From Pandoraea sp. ASV26 (GTDB lineage Bacteria > Pseudomonadota > Gammaproteobacteria > Burkholderiales > Burkholderiaceae): a stretch of DNA of 64,000 nucleotides. This document shows, in pieces, positions 1-8,145 of the stretch. Below the pieces are notes generated by a model. That model was not told the origin of the DNA. It did not search any database and saw nothing but the letters and a program-made list of their open reading frames with translations. The stretch covers positions 62,001-126,000 of the forward strand of contig NZ_JAELTP010000001.1 of assembly GCF_016428915.1 (NCBI RefSeq). The letters run 5' to 3'. Position 1 is the stretch's first letter. Each line of letters begins with the position of its first letter. A program made the translations under genes and the position numbers.

Positions 1-812
1 GCGAGCGACGCGTTCGGGATATCCGTCATCAGCATGTAGCCCGGACGGTGCGCAATCGCGAGCGGCAGCTTCGCGCCCATGAGCGCCGTCTGCGGGGTCA
101 CGCCGCACGCCCAGTACACGGGCAGCTCGCCGTCGTGAATGGTGACGGCGTCGCCGAACTCCGGCTTGCTCAAATCGTCAATGCCCAGCGCCGACGGGTC
201 GCCGATATGGATCGGTGCGCCATGCACGCCGGGGAAGCGGCTCGTGATCTGCACCGCGCGAATGGCGTCGGCGCCCTTCATCGGACGCATCGACACCACC
301 AGCTGGCCGCCAAACTTTCCGGCGCGTTGATTCTCGATCTTGGTGCGGTACATCGGCACGTTGCGGCCCTCATCCACGTGGCGTAACGGAATGCCCGCCT
401 TGGCCAGCATGTCTTCGAACGAGAACGAGCAACCGATGGCGAAGACCACGAAATCGCTTTGCCAGTACTCGGCCAGGTTATCGACCTGCTCGGCGAGCTT
501 GCCGTCGCGGTAGACGTTGTAGCCCGGCACGTCGGTGCGGATATCGACTTCACGGCCCAGCGCAGGCACGTGCCACTGCCCCGGCTCGCCCACGCCCAGC
601 AGCGGGCACGCCTTCGGATTGCTCTGGCAGAAGCGCAGGAAATCGTGCGCATGGGCCAACGGCAGAATAGCCAGATTGGCCTGCGCAAAGTCGCCGCAGT
701 AGCCGGCGGTCGGCCCCCGGAACTGCCCGCTGCGAACGGCCTGACGGAATTCAAAAGGCGTGATCGTGTCGCGTTGCGAAGTGAAATCGGTCGGCATGGC
801 TCGGTGGTTCAT
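1..812 (-). CDS. Putative hydro-lyase, DUF1445 / D-glutamate cyclase family (3' end cut by window)
   Basis: The leftward frame reads [15 protein letters not shown] and runs open to the window edge, about 270 codons, so only the last few residues and the stop are missing. Family-typical stretches are visible: [15 protein letters not shown] near the N-terminus, SFSFEDML in the middle, and [14 protein letters not shown] followed by YWACGVTPQ near the C-terminus. Members are soluble enzymes of about 265 residues. The eukaryotic relative is D-glutamate cyclase, while bacterial members are usually called putative hydro-lyases. A second ATG at 797 (MPTDF) is an equally good start. It is divergent from a LysR-type gene across a 240-bp spacer, so that regulator probably controls it. 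The substrate here is unknown. Confidence 0.85.
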   Translation of the reverse strand, partial: MNHRAMPTDFTSQRDTITPFEFRQAVRSGQFRGPTAGYCGDFAQANLAILPLAHAHDFLRFCQSNPKACPLLGVGEPGQWHVPALGREVDIRTDVPGYNVYRDGKLAEQVDNLAEYWQSDFVVFAIGCSFSFEDMLAKAGIPLRHVDEGRNVPMYRTKIENQRAGKFGGQLVVSMRPMKGADAIRAVQITSRFPGVHGAPIHIGDPSALGIDDLSKPEFGDAVTIHDGELPVYWACGVTPQTALMGAKLPLAIAHRPGYMLMTDIPNASL

Positions 813-1052
813 GGCAAATCCTGCGTGGCGGGAAGATGCTTTGGCGGCATCGATGGATGAAGCATAGAAAGAAAAAAAAGTTGTCGCTAACGAGTTTTTC
901 TGCAAGTCGCCGTATAGAATTTCTTAACAACCTCGCGGGTTTTCCCGGGGTTTGTTGCATTTCTTTTCATCGCACTGTTGTGCTTTTTGGGCACGCTCCC
1001 GTCTTGCGCTTCCGTCATGCGCTTCGGTCGTGCGCTAATCACGCCGAACCAT

Positions 1053-1985
1053 ATGAACACGCGATTTCTCGAAACCTTCGTCACGCTGGCCAAGCTGCGC
1101 AACTTTCGTGCGACGGCCGCAGCGCTGCACGCCACCCCGGCGGCGATTTCGCAACGCCTCAAGACGCTGGAAGAGGAGTTGAAGACCGAGCTCGTCGACC
1201 GCGACAGCCGCGAGTTCAGGCTCACCCCGAACGGTGAATACCTGCTGGGTTATGCGAAGGCGGTGGTGGAGGCGGCGCGGCGTCTGCAAGCGGCGGCGTC
1301 CGGCGAGAGCACCCTGCGCGGACGCCTGCGCCTCGGCGTGATCGAGACGGTCGTGCATAGCTGGCTGCCGCACTATCTGCGACGACTCGCGGCCGACTAT
1401 CCGACGCTGGAAGTCGAGCTGACGGTCGACGTCTCGGTGCAATTGCAGCGTCGCCTGATCGCCGACGAACTCGATCTCATCATCCGTGTGGAGGGCAGCG
1501 ACGACAGCAGCGTGGTGTGCGATGCGCTCGCCAATTACCCGGTGCACTGGATCGCGCGCACGGGCATGTTTCCGAATACACGCAGCGGGCTGGCGAAGCA
1601 GGTGCTGCAACACCCGATCCTCACTTACGGACGCGGCACCGCGCCGCATCGTGCGCTCGAGGACATCGTGGCGAAGCTGGCGGGTGTGCACGGCGTGCCG
1701 CTCTCGGAGACACGCATCACGGGCTCCCCGTCGATCGCCGTGATCGTGCAGTTGGTCAGAGACGGTTTCGGTGTCGCGGCGATCCCGCGTCTGTTCGTCG
1801 ACGATCTGATTGCGAGCGGGGAGGTCGCGGAGTTGCCCTTGCAACCGGCACCGCCGTCCATCGTCGTCTCGATGTCACGCCGCGCCGACGCGCCGCTCTT
1901 CGTTCACGGTGCCGCGACCGCCGCGCGCGCCGCCTGCACCGAGTACTGCCGCAAGAGCGACCGGCGGTTGGTGGAATTGTTGTAA
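1053..1985 (+). CDS. LysR-family transcriptional regulator
   Basis: A 310-residue protein. The N-terminal winged helix-turn-helix (about residues 1-60) has the family pattern FLETFVTLAKLRNF, then AAISQRLKTLEEEL. It is followed by a periplasmic-binding-protein-like effector domain starting near GRLRLGVIET. The ATG at 1053 puts the HTH at the extreme N-terminus as usual; an upstream in-frame start at 978 would add 25 unlikely residues. No good ribosome-binding site precedes 1053. The gene is divergent from the DUF1445 hydro-lyase gene, the classical arrangement for a LysR activator and its target. The effector cannot be inferred. Confidence 0.9.
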   Translation: MNTRFLETFVTLAKLRNFRATAAALHATPAAISQRLKTLEEELKTELVDRDSREFRLTPNGEYLLGYAKAVVEAARRLQAAASGESTLRGRLRLGVIETVVHSWLPHYLRRLAADYPTLEVELTVDVSVQLQRRLIADELDLIIRVEGSDDSSVVCDALANYPVHWIARTGMFPNTRSGLAKQVLQHPILTYGRGTAPHRALEDIVAKLAGVHGVPLSETRITGSPSIAVIVQLVRDGFGVAAIPRLFVDDLIASGEVAELPLQPAPPSIVVSMSRRADAPLFVHGAATAARAACTEYCRKSDRRLVELL

Positions 1986-1996
1986 CGCCCGCCGTT

Positions 1997-2353
1997 TCAG
2001 TGGAAATGCGCGAGCCGCGTGAGGAAGGTGTAGTCGGCCTCGGTGGCCATTAATGCCATCAACACCAGCAGTGCGAGCGGCGGAATCAGAATCGCGTAGA
2101 CGAGCGCGAGACGCTCCCAGCGCATGTGCATGAACACCGCCACGATGAGTCCGGCCTTGGCCACCATCAGCGCGAGAATCAGTCCCCATCGCAAATAGCC
2201 ATGCAAGTTCGCATAGTCGACGAGATACGACAGCGTCGAGAGCACGAACAGCAGCGCCCACACCTTGAGGTAGATACCGACCGAATGTTGTTGGCCCTTG
2301 GGCTTGCCACCGGCGAGGGCCGTGTGCGCAGCAGGTGTCGCAGAGGATTCCAT
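1997..2353 (-). CDS. Cytochrome c oxidase subunit IV family protein
   Basis: A 118-residue membrane protein with three predicted helices (around YLKVWALLFVLSTLSYL, LILALMVAKAGLIVAVFMHM and ILIPPLALLVLMALMA), the layout of the small subunit IV of prokaryotic caa3/bo3 oxidases. The KAGLIVAVFMHMRWE segment is typical of the family. It is the last gene of the oxidase operon, 8 bp after the second subunit-III-like gene, and ends 11 bp from the convergent LysR stop. The role is structural, helping assembly of the proton-pumping complex in the inner membrane. Confidence 0.87.
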   Translation of the reverse strand: MESSATPAAHTALAGGKPKGQQHSVGIYLKVWALLFVLSTLSYLVDYANLHGYLRWGLILALMVAKAGLIVAVFMHMRWERLALVYAILIPPLALLVLMALMATEADYTFLTRLAHFH

Positions 2354-2361
2354 CACTCCTC

Positions 2362-3081
2362 CTACCAGAGATAGAACAGCGCAAAGATGAACACCCACAC
2401 GAGATCGACGAAGTGCCAGTAAAGGCCGGCGATCTCGACCAACTGATAGTTGTCGCGTCGCTCCAGCGTGCCGTTGAGCACCTTGCGCATCACGGTTAGC
2501 AGATAGATCACCCCCGCGCTCACATGCAGCCCGTGAAAGCCGGTAATCATGAAGAAGCACGCGCCGAACTGCGCCGCGCCCATCGAATTGCCCCACGGGC
2601 GAATGCCTTCGTGCACGATCAGGTTCGTCCACTCGAACGCCTGCATGCCGACGAACGCCATGCCGAGATAGGCCGTGGCGAGAATGCAGGCCGCCGTCTT
2701 GTCGCGATCGCGCCGGTAGGCAAAGTTCACCGCCATGGCCATGCTGCCGCTGCTGCTGATGAGCACGAACGTCATGATGGCGATGAGCAGCAACGGCACC
2801 GGATGACCGTTCACATTGAGCGCGAAGATCTCCGCCGGATTCGGCCATGCAGCGGTCGTCGAGATGCGCACCGTCATGTAGCCGATGAGAAAGCTGCTGA
2901 ACACGAACGTGTCCGAGAGCAGGAAGATCCACATCATCGCCTTGCCCCACGGCACGTGGAACGCGGCGCGATCTCCTGACCAGTCGGTGACGAGCCCGCG
3001 CCAGCCGTCAGGCGTCTGCCCGGCAGGGGAAGCAGGGGAAGTGGGAGACGCGGAAGACAGCGCGGACGATGGCGTATTCAC
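2362..3081 (-). CDS. Cytochrome c oxidase subunit III (second copy in operon)
   Basis: A 239-residue integral membrane protein of the heme-copper oxidase subunit III family. After an Ala/Ser/Pro-rich N-terminus there are five hydrophobic helices. Landmarks are WGKAMMWIFLLSDTFVFSSF near residue 50, AFEWTNLI in the middle, and FFMITGFHGLHVSAGVIYL with the final WHFVDLVWVFIFALFYLW, all hallmarks of CyoC/CtaE-type proteins. The 1-2-helix length variant suggests the five-helix form. It lies 35 bp after another subunit-III-family gene, so the operon encodes two such proteins. It carries no redox centre and stabilises subunit I and oxygen delivery. Confidence 0.9.
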   Translation of the reverse strand: MNTPSSALSSASPTSPASPAGQTPDGWRGLVTDWSGDRAAFHVPWGKAMMWIFLLSDTFVFSSFLIGYMTVRISTTAAWPNPAEIFALNVNGHPVPLLLIAIMTFVLISSSGSMAMAVNFAYRRDRDKTAACILATAYLGMAFVGMQAFEWTNLIVHEGIRPWGNSMGAAQFGACFFMITGFHGLHVSAGVIYLLTVMRKVLNGTLERRDNYQLVEIAGLYWHFVDLVWVFIFALFYLW

Positions 3082-3116
3082 GATGCAGCTCCTCGTGCCA
3101 TGGCAGACGCATCACA

Positions 3117-3752
3117 TCACGGGCTCACCCCGCCGGTGCCGCACAGCCGCTGTGCGATCTCCGGCGTGAGGTTGACGATCGCCGCGAACAGCACGATCCA
3201 TACCGCGAACAGAAAGTGCCAGTACTGTGCCGTGAGCGACAGGCGTCGCGCGCGCGTGGCATGCGTGAGACGGCGCGGCATCAGACACACCCACGCCACC
3301 AGTCCCCCGATCAGGTGCACGGCGTGCAGTCCGGTCAGCAGGAAAAAGAAACTGTTCGCAGGATTGCCGGATACCCCGTAGTGACGCGCGACCAGATCGC
3401 GCCAGACCCACAGTTGGCCGACGACAAAGGCGAGCGCGAGCGCACCGGCGAGGCCCCAATCGCGCCGCGAGCGTCGCAACTCTCCGCGTCTGGCCTGCGA
3501 AGCCGACGACTGCATCACGATGCATGCCGCGGCCAGCACACCCGTGTTGACCCACAACGCATTGACGGGCGGCAGGGGACGCCAGTCGCCGAGACTCATG
3601 CGCATCACGTAAGCGACGAGCATCAACGCGAACAACACGCCGATCACGCCCATCAACCACCAGAGCGCGATCTGCGACGCCGCACGACGACGCGGCAGCG
3701 CAATCGGCGCGCCCCCCGGTGGCATCGGCGGCCAGGACGGAACAGGTCTCAT
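3117..3752 (-). CDS. Cytochrome c oxidase subunit III family protein (first copy)
   Basis: A 211-residue multi-helix membrane protein. The C-terminal half shows the subunit III signature FFFLLTGLHAVHLIGGLVAW, then TAQYWHFLFAVWIVLFAAI. The N-terminus is proline-rich (VPSWPPMPPGG). The start ATG overlaps the stop of the subunit I gene by 4 bp, so translation is coupled. It is much diverged from the 239-residue subunit-III protein encoded next, and may occupy a different position in the complex or replace a missing helix pair. Confidence 0.85.
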   Translation of the reverse strand: MRPVPSWPPMPPGGAPIALPRRRAASQIALWWLMGVIGVLFALMLVAYVMRMSLGDWRPLPPVNALWVNTGVLAAACIVMQSSASQARRGELRRSRRDWGLAGALALAFVVGQLWVWRDLVARHYGVSGNPANSFFFLLTGLHAVHLIGGLVAWVCLMPRRLTHATRARRLSLTAQYWHFLFAVWIVLFAAIVNLTPEIAQRLCGTGGVSP

Positions 3753-5614
3753 GGTGTGGCTCCCTTGGGGGTGTCGGGCGTACCCGGCGTGTCATGTGAA
3801 TCGGGTGGCGTCGGCCGTGACGCCTCGCGACGATGCAGCACCGCCGAATCGCCATCCGCAAGCGTGGCCGGACGTCGCGGATCGGGGGCAAGGTTCTGTG
3901 GCACGAAGTCGTCGATATCGCCCGGCACGCTGTACTCGTACGGCCAGCGATAGGCCACCGGCAGCACCGGCCCCCAGTTGCCGTGAACGGGCGGCACGTC
4001 GGGCGTCTGCCATTCGAGCGAGGCCGCACGCCACGGATTCGCGCCCGCCGGTTTGCCGTGCCGCAGACTCCACGCCAAATTGAACAGGAACAGCATCTGA
4101 CCGGCCGCGACGATGAATGCCGCCACCGAGATGTAAGCGTTCATCGTGTGCGCGGACTGCGGAATGAAGCTGTAGCCCTGAAACTCGTAGTAGCGGCGCG
4201 GCATGCCGAGCACGCCGAGGTAGTGCATCGGGAAGAAGATGGCGTAGGTGCCGAGGAACGTGATCCAGAAATGCCATTGACCGAGGCGGTCGTTCAGACG
4301 TCTGCCGCTCACGAGCGGATACCAGTGATAGATGCCACCGAAGATCACCAGCAACGGAGCGACGCCCATCACCATATGGAAATGCGCGACGACGAAATAC
4401 GTGTTGGACAGCGGCATGTCCACGCTCACGTTGCCGAGGAACAGTCCCGTCAGTCCGCCGATGACAAACGTACTGATGAAGCCGATGGCGAACAGCATCG
4501 GCACCGTCAGATGGATATCGCCACGCCAGAGCGTGAGCACCCAGTTGTAGACCTTGATGGCCGTGGGGATGGCGATGATGAGGGTGGTCGTCGCGAAGAA
4601 GAATCCGAAATACGGATTCATGCCGCTGATGAACATGTGGTGCGCCCACACGACGAACGACAACACACCGATGGCGAGAATCGCCCAGACCATCATGCGG
4701 TAGCCGAAGATGTTCTTGCGCGAATGCACGCTGATGAGATCCGACACGATGCCGAACGCGGGCAACGCCACGATGTACACCTCCGGATGGCCGAAGAACC
4801 AGAACAGGTGCTGGAACAGCAGCGGACTGCCGCCGCGATAGTCGAGCGGCTGCCCCATCGACACGAGTGCGGGCATGAAGAAGCTCGTGTGCAGGGTCTT
4901 GTCGAGCAGCATCATCACGGCGGAGACGAATAACGCGGGGAAGGCCAGCAGGGCGAGCACGGTGGCCATCACGATGCCCCAGACGGTGAGCGGCATGCGC
5001 AGCAACGTCATGCCCTCAGTGCGCGACTGAAGCACCGTCGTCACGTAATTCAGGCCGCCCATCGTCGCCGCCACGATGAAGATGGCCAGCGAGACGAGCA
5101 TCAGCACGATGCCCCACTCGGTGCCCGGCGTGCCCGGCAGGATCGCTTGCGGGGGATAGAGCGTCCAGCCCGCGCCTGTCGGGCCGCCGGGCACGAAGAA
5201 GCTCGCCAGCAGCACGATGACCGCGAGCAGGTAGACCCAGTAGCTGAGCATGTTCAGGAACGGGAAGACCATGTCGCGCGCACCGACCATCAACGGAATG
5301 AGGTAGTTGCCGAAGCCGCCGAGGAAAAGCGCCGTGAGCAGGTAGATCACCATGATCATGCCGTGCATGGTGACGTACTGGTAGTAGTGGTTGGCGTCGA
5401 TGAACGAAAACTTGCCGGGAAAGCCCAGTTGCATGCGCATGAGGTTCGAGAGCACGAGGCCCACGAGGCCAACCGCGATGGCCGTACACGTGTATTGCAC
5501 GGCGATCACTTTGTGGTCCTGGCTCCAGACGTACTTCGTCCAGAAGTCGTAAGAGCCGCCAGCGTGCGCACCGCCGTGGGCTGCGCCGTCAGAACGATCG
5601 GGGTCTCCCGTCAT
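3749..5614 (-). CDS. ctaD: Cytochrome c oxidase subunit I
   Basis: Catalytic subunit, 621 residues, about 12 transmembrane helices. The heme/copper ligands are all present: His84 in VTMHGMIM (low-spin heme), His276 and Tyr280 in FGHPEVYI (CuB and the cross-linked Tyr), the His325-His326 pair in WAHHMF (CuB), and His411 and His413 in VVAHFHMVMG (high-spin heme and low-spin heme). The HPEVY motif places it in the A-family with a K-channel tyrosine. Subunit II (upstream, 115-bp gap) carries a fused heme c, so the enzyme is caa3-type and takes electrons from cytochrome c. The C-terminal tail past residue 560 is Pro/Thr-rich and cytoplasmic. Confidence 0.97.
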   Translation of the reverse strand: MTGDPDRSDGAAHGGAHAGGSYDFWTKYVWSQDHKVIAVQYTCTAIAVGLVGLVLSNLMRMQLGFPGKFSFIDANHYYQYVTMHGMIMVIYLLTALFLGGFGNYLIPLMVGARDMVFPFLNMLSYWVYLLAVIVLLASFFVPGGPTGAGWTLYPPQAILPGTPGTEWGIVLMLVSLAIFIVAATMGGLNYVTTVLQSRTEGMTLLRMPLTVWGIVMATVLALLAFPALFVSAVMMLLDKTLHTSFFMPALVSMGQPLDYRGGSPLLFQHLFWFFGHPEVYIVALPAFGIVSDLISVHSRKNIFGYRMMVWAILAIGVLSFVVWAHHMFISGMNPYFGFFFATTTLIIAIPTAIKVYNWVLTLWRGDIHLTVPMLFAIGFISTFVIGGLTGLFLGNVSVDMPLSNTYFVVAHFHMVMGVAPLLVIFGGIYHWYPLVSGRRLNDRLGQWHFWITFLGTYAIFFPMHYLGVLGMPRRYYEFQGYSFIPQSAHTMNAYISVAAFIVAAGQMLFLFNLAWSLRHGKPAGANPWRAASLEWQTPDVPPVHGNWGPVLPVAYRWPYEYSVPGDIDDFVPQNLAPDPRRPATLADGDSAVLHRREASRPTPPDSHDTPGTPDTPKGATP

Positions 5615-5729
5615 GACTTGTCTCCGTACGTTGTTTTTGGTGTGTTGTCGTCTCTCGATGTCGGTTCGGTAAGGCTACTTGCGAGTGAGTTACGAGCCGG
5701 TGGTGAATCGCTGGTGACGCGGGTGCGGG

Positions 5730-7346
5730 CTACGGCGCCGGTCGAATCATCGGCACGGCCGGCTGTGCCGGGCCCGACGACGAGCCACCCAATGGCGACG
5801 GCGGGATAGCCAGCGGCGGCGCCGTGGTGTTCGGGTTGTTCTGCAACGGCAGGCCCGACGTCCCCCCTTGCCGGCGCGCAGGTTGCGACGATTGCTGTGC
5901 CCCTGAATTCGGCGTGGCGGATGGCGTCAACGGCGCGTACTGCGCGGGCGGGTTGGGCGTCATCAGCGAGTTCTGTGCCAATTGCACGACGGGTTCGGGC
6001 GTCTGAGGCGCAGCAGGCTGCGCGGACGTCGATACGACGGCAAAAGCGATGGCGGCGGCATGGTGAGAGAGTGTGGACATGTTGGCTCGATGAACGGATG
6101 TATCGGCGAGCTGCGGCTCGATGGGTACGGCGATCGCAGAGGTCGCAGGGGTCGTAGATGGCACAGACGGCGATGCCACCGGCTCGGCGGCGGTGGTCCC
6201 GGGGGCAGGCGCGGCGCCCAATGTGCGGATGTACGCGATGAGCGCCTTGAGCTCGTCGTCGGTCAGATCGAGCTTCGGCATGATCGGCGCGAAGCCTTTT
6301 GGCACACGTGCGGTCGGATTGCGGATGAAGGCGGTGAGGTAAGCATCGTCGACGTGCGCCGAACTGCCGTCCTGAAACGTCTCCGTCTTGCCGTACAGAC
6401 CGTGCCACGTCGGCCCGACGCCGGGCGAGCCGTCAACGGTATGACAACTGGCGCATCCCTTGGCCTGCGCCAGCAATTTCCCCTTGGCAGCGAGTGGATC
6501 TAGCGTCGCCGCCCCCGCATGTTGTGCTTGCAGTGCAGCAAACGTGGGGAGCTTCGCCACCCAGGCGTCGTAGGCGGGCTTGTCGTCGACGACCACCACA
6601 CCGCGCATGTTCGCGTGACCCACGCCGCAGAGTTGCGCGCAGAGGATGTCGAAGCGTCCGGTGCGCGTGGGCGTGAGCCACATCTGCGTGACCATGCCCG
6701 GCACCATGTTCATGCGCGTGCGAAACGGCGGGACATAGAAATCGTGCAGGACGTCTTTTGCGCGCAGCAGCAATTTCACTGGCGCACCGACGAGCAGATG
6801 CAGTTCGGGGGCGTCGACGATCCGGTTGTCCTGATTCGCGGGGTCCTTGGGATTGAGGCCGAGCGGGTTGTCAGCGGTGACGTAGCTGGGGTCGGAACTG
6901 CCGAGGCGGCCGTCCGGGCCGGGCAGGCGGAAGCGCCATTGCCACTGCTGGCCGACGACTTCGACGACCCGGGCGTTCTCGGGCGGGTTGATGAGCTTGG
7001 CGTAGACGAAAAGCCCGGGGGCCAGCATTGCGGCAATGCCGACAGTCGTCATCCCGATCAACCAGCCTTCGAGACGACGGTTATGCGGCTCGTAGGCAGC
7101 CCGATGGCCATCGCGATGGCGATAGCGGAAGATTGCCCAGGCAACGAAAAGGTTGATGACAACGAAGGTTACGCCGGTGATGACCAGCGTAATGGTGAGC
7201 GTGTCGTCCATCTGACGCCAGTTCGACGCCAGCGGCGTCAGCCACCACGGACTCCAGAAATGGAAGGCAAGCGCGGCGGCGACCAGGACGGTTAGGAGGA
7301 TGGGGAGAGCCATGATCAGCGCGACCGGTAAGGGTTCGCGGTTCAC
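5730..7346 (-). CDS. coxB: Cytochrome c oxidase subunit II with fused cytochrome c domain and a long Pro-rich tail
   Basis: 538 residues. Two N-terminal membrane helices (about 10-30 and 50-75; a third hydrophobic stretch is near 95-115) precede the periplasmic CuA cupredoxin domain, with ligands His201, Cys236, Cys240, His244 and Met247 in CAQLCGVGHANM. A mono-heme cytochrome c domain follows (CASCH at 298-302, probable axial Met in FAPIMPKLDL). Residues from about 400 to the end are an extra Ala/Pro/Ser/Thr-rich tail absent from ordinary family members. Within it, Met423 begins a signal-peptide-like stretch. Translation starts at GTG 7346, which has no ribosome-binding site of its own and overlaps the stop of an 11-codon ORF. 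Confidence 0.93.
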   Translation of the reverse strand: MNREPLPVALIMALPILLTVLVAAALAFHFWSPWWLTPLASNWRQMDDTLTITLVITGVTFVVINLFVAWAIFRYRHRDGHRAAYEPHNRRLEGWLIGMTTVGIAAMLAPGLFVYAKLINPPENARVVEVVGQQWQWRFRLPGPDGRLGSSDPSYVTADNPLGLNPKDPANQDNRIVDAPELHLLVGAPVKLLLRAKDVLHDFYVPPFRTRMNMVPGMVTQMWLTPTRTGRFDILCAQLCGVGHANMRGVVVVDDKPAYDAWVAKLPTFAALQAQHAGAATLDPLAAKGKLLAQAKGCASCHTVDGSPGVGPTWHGLYGKTETFQDGSSAHVDDAYLTAFIRNPTARVPKGFAPIMPKLDLTDDELKALIAYIRTLGAAPAPGTTAAEPVASPSVPSTTPATSAIAVPIEPQLADTSVHRANMSTLSHHAAAIAFAVVSTSAQPAAPQTPEPVVQLAQNSLMTPNPPAQYAPLTPSATPNSGAQQSSQPARRQGGTSGLPLQNNPNTTAPPLAIPPSPLGGSSSGPAQPAVPMIRPAP

Positions 7347-7378
7347 TGGCGAGGGGAAACCGCGGGATGGCTCGTCAT
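7343..7378 (-). CDS. Possible 11-codon leader ORF coupled to coxB
   Basis: An ATG at 7378 lies 5 nt after a perfect GGAGG (AAGGAGGT at 7383-7390). It reads 11 codons (MTSHPAVSPRQ) and stops in a GTGA overlap with the GTG start of coxB. coxB itself has no Shine-Dalgarno sequence, so ribosomes finishing this leader are the likely source of coxB translation. Alternatively, a one-base error joins the two frames. Whether the peptide has any function is unknown. Confidence 0.45.
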   Translation of the reverse strand: MTSHPAVSPRQ

Positions 7379-8145
7379 GGCGACCTCCTTATCTCATTTT
7401 CGCCGCAGCCGTCTTTCTTGCTCGACCTCATTAAGGCTAGGTCGGCTTGCCGAAGTGTCAAGCTCGCAGATTCCTTGCATCACGAAACGTCAGTATGGAT
7501 ACGCGAGAATCCCCGTAATGTTTCGCGCCGACCGGCTCCATGCCCCAGTCTCCCAAGATGGTCTATCGGGCCGATATAGACGACCTGCGCGCCATCGCAA
7601 TGCTCCGCGTCATCCTGGTTGATGTCACAACGTCGGCATGGCACGGGTCGGCATGTGTCGTCGTCCCGAAGAGACTCGATACGCTTGCGCCAGCCAGGCG
7701 ACCGTGCCCAGCGTTCGAGCATTACGGGCAAGCGAACTATGAGGGATTCGATGCGATTGCGTTGGCGCCTTACCGGGCGTTCCGGCTCAACATAATTCGT
7801 ACTTAAGCATTATCGACAGGTTGGTCACGTGCACCATCGCCTGACAAACGCTGCCGATGTGGAGGACAGGCAACGGGCTATCGCGACCCATTGCCGTCCG
7901 GAACCCGCAGGTAAGCGGAAACAGTGGGGCGAAAGCCAATGATTCGAGCCGGGTGGAACCGGCGTTGCCCATTGCGGCGACGGACTCGATTACTGTGTTG
8001 ACAGGCTAATCAGGTTCCGCAAAGTATCAAGGAGCGTCGCCAATCAGGCGCGGCGCTAACCGAGGATCGCTGGCGGTCCACCTCGCCCCTTAAGAGGTTG
8101 CCCTCGTGCCGAACCGAAAGTCCGGCCCGCAGAATCACCGATCTG
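7379..8145. other. Long spacer with decayed sequence between oxidase operon and polysaccharide locus
   Basis: About 770 bp without an intact gene. The right-hand edge of the oxidase operon carries its ribosome-binding site at 7383-7390 and presumably its promoter. The part at 7540-7806 holds the acyltransferase remnant described separately. From 7806 to 8145 I see no coding pattern, hairpin with T-run, or repeat. Confidence 0.6.
7540..7806 (+). pseudogene. N-terminal remnant of an acyltransferase-3 (OafA-like) gene
   Basis: The rightward frame contains MVYRADIDDLRAIAML at 7558-7605, a near match to the conserved N-terminus of acyltransferase family 3 (YRPDIDGLRAIAVL). These are membrane enzymes that O-acetylate O-antigen sugars. 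After RVILVDV the similarity stops and the frame ends at 7806, whereas intact members exceed 350 residues with about ten helices. This is seen directly; that it is a decayed modifier gene of the neighbouring polysaccharide locus is inference. Confidence 0.6.
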
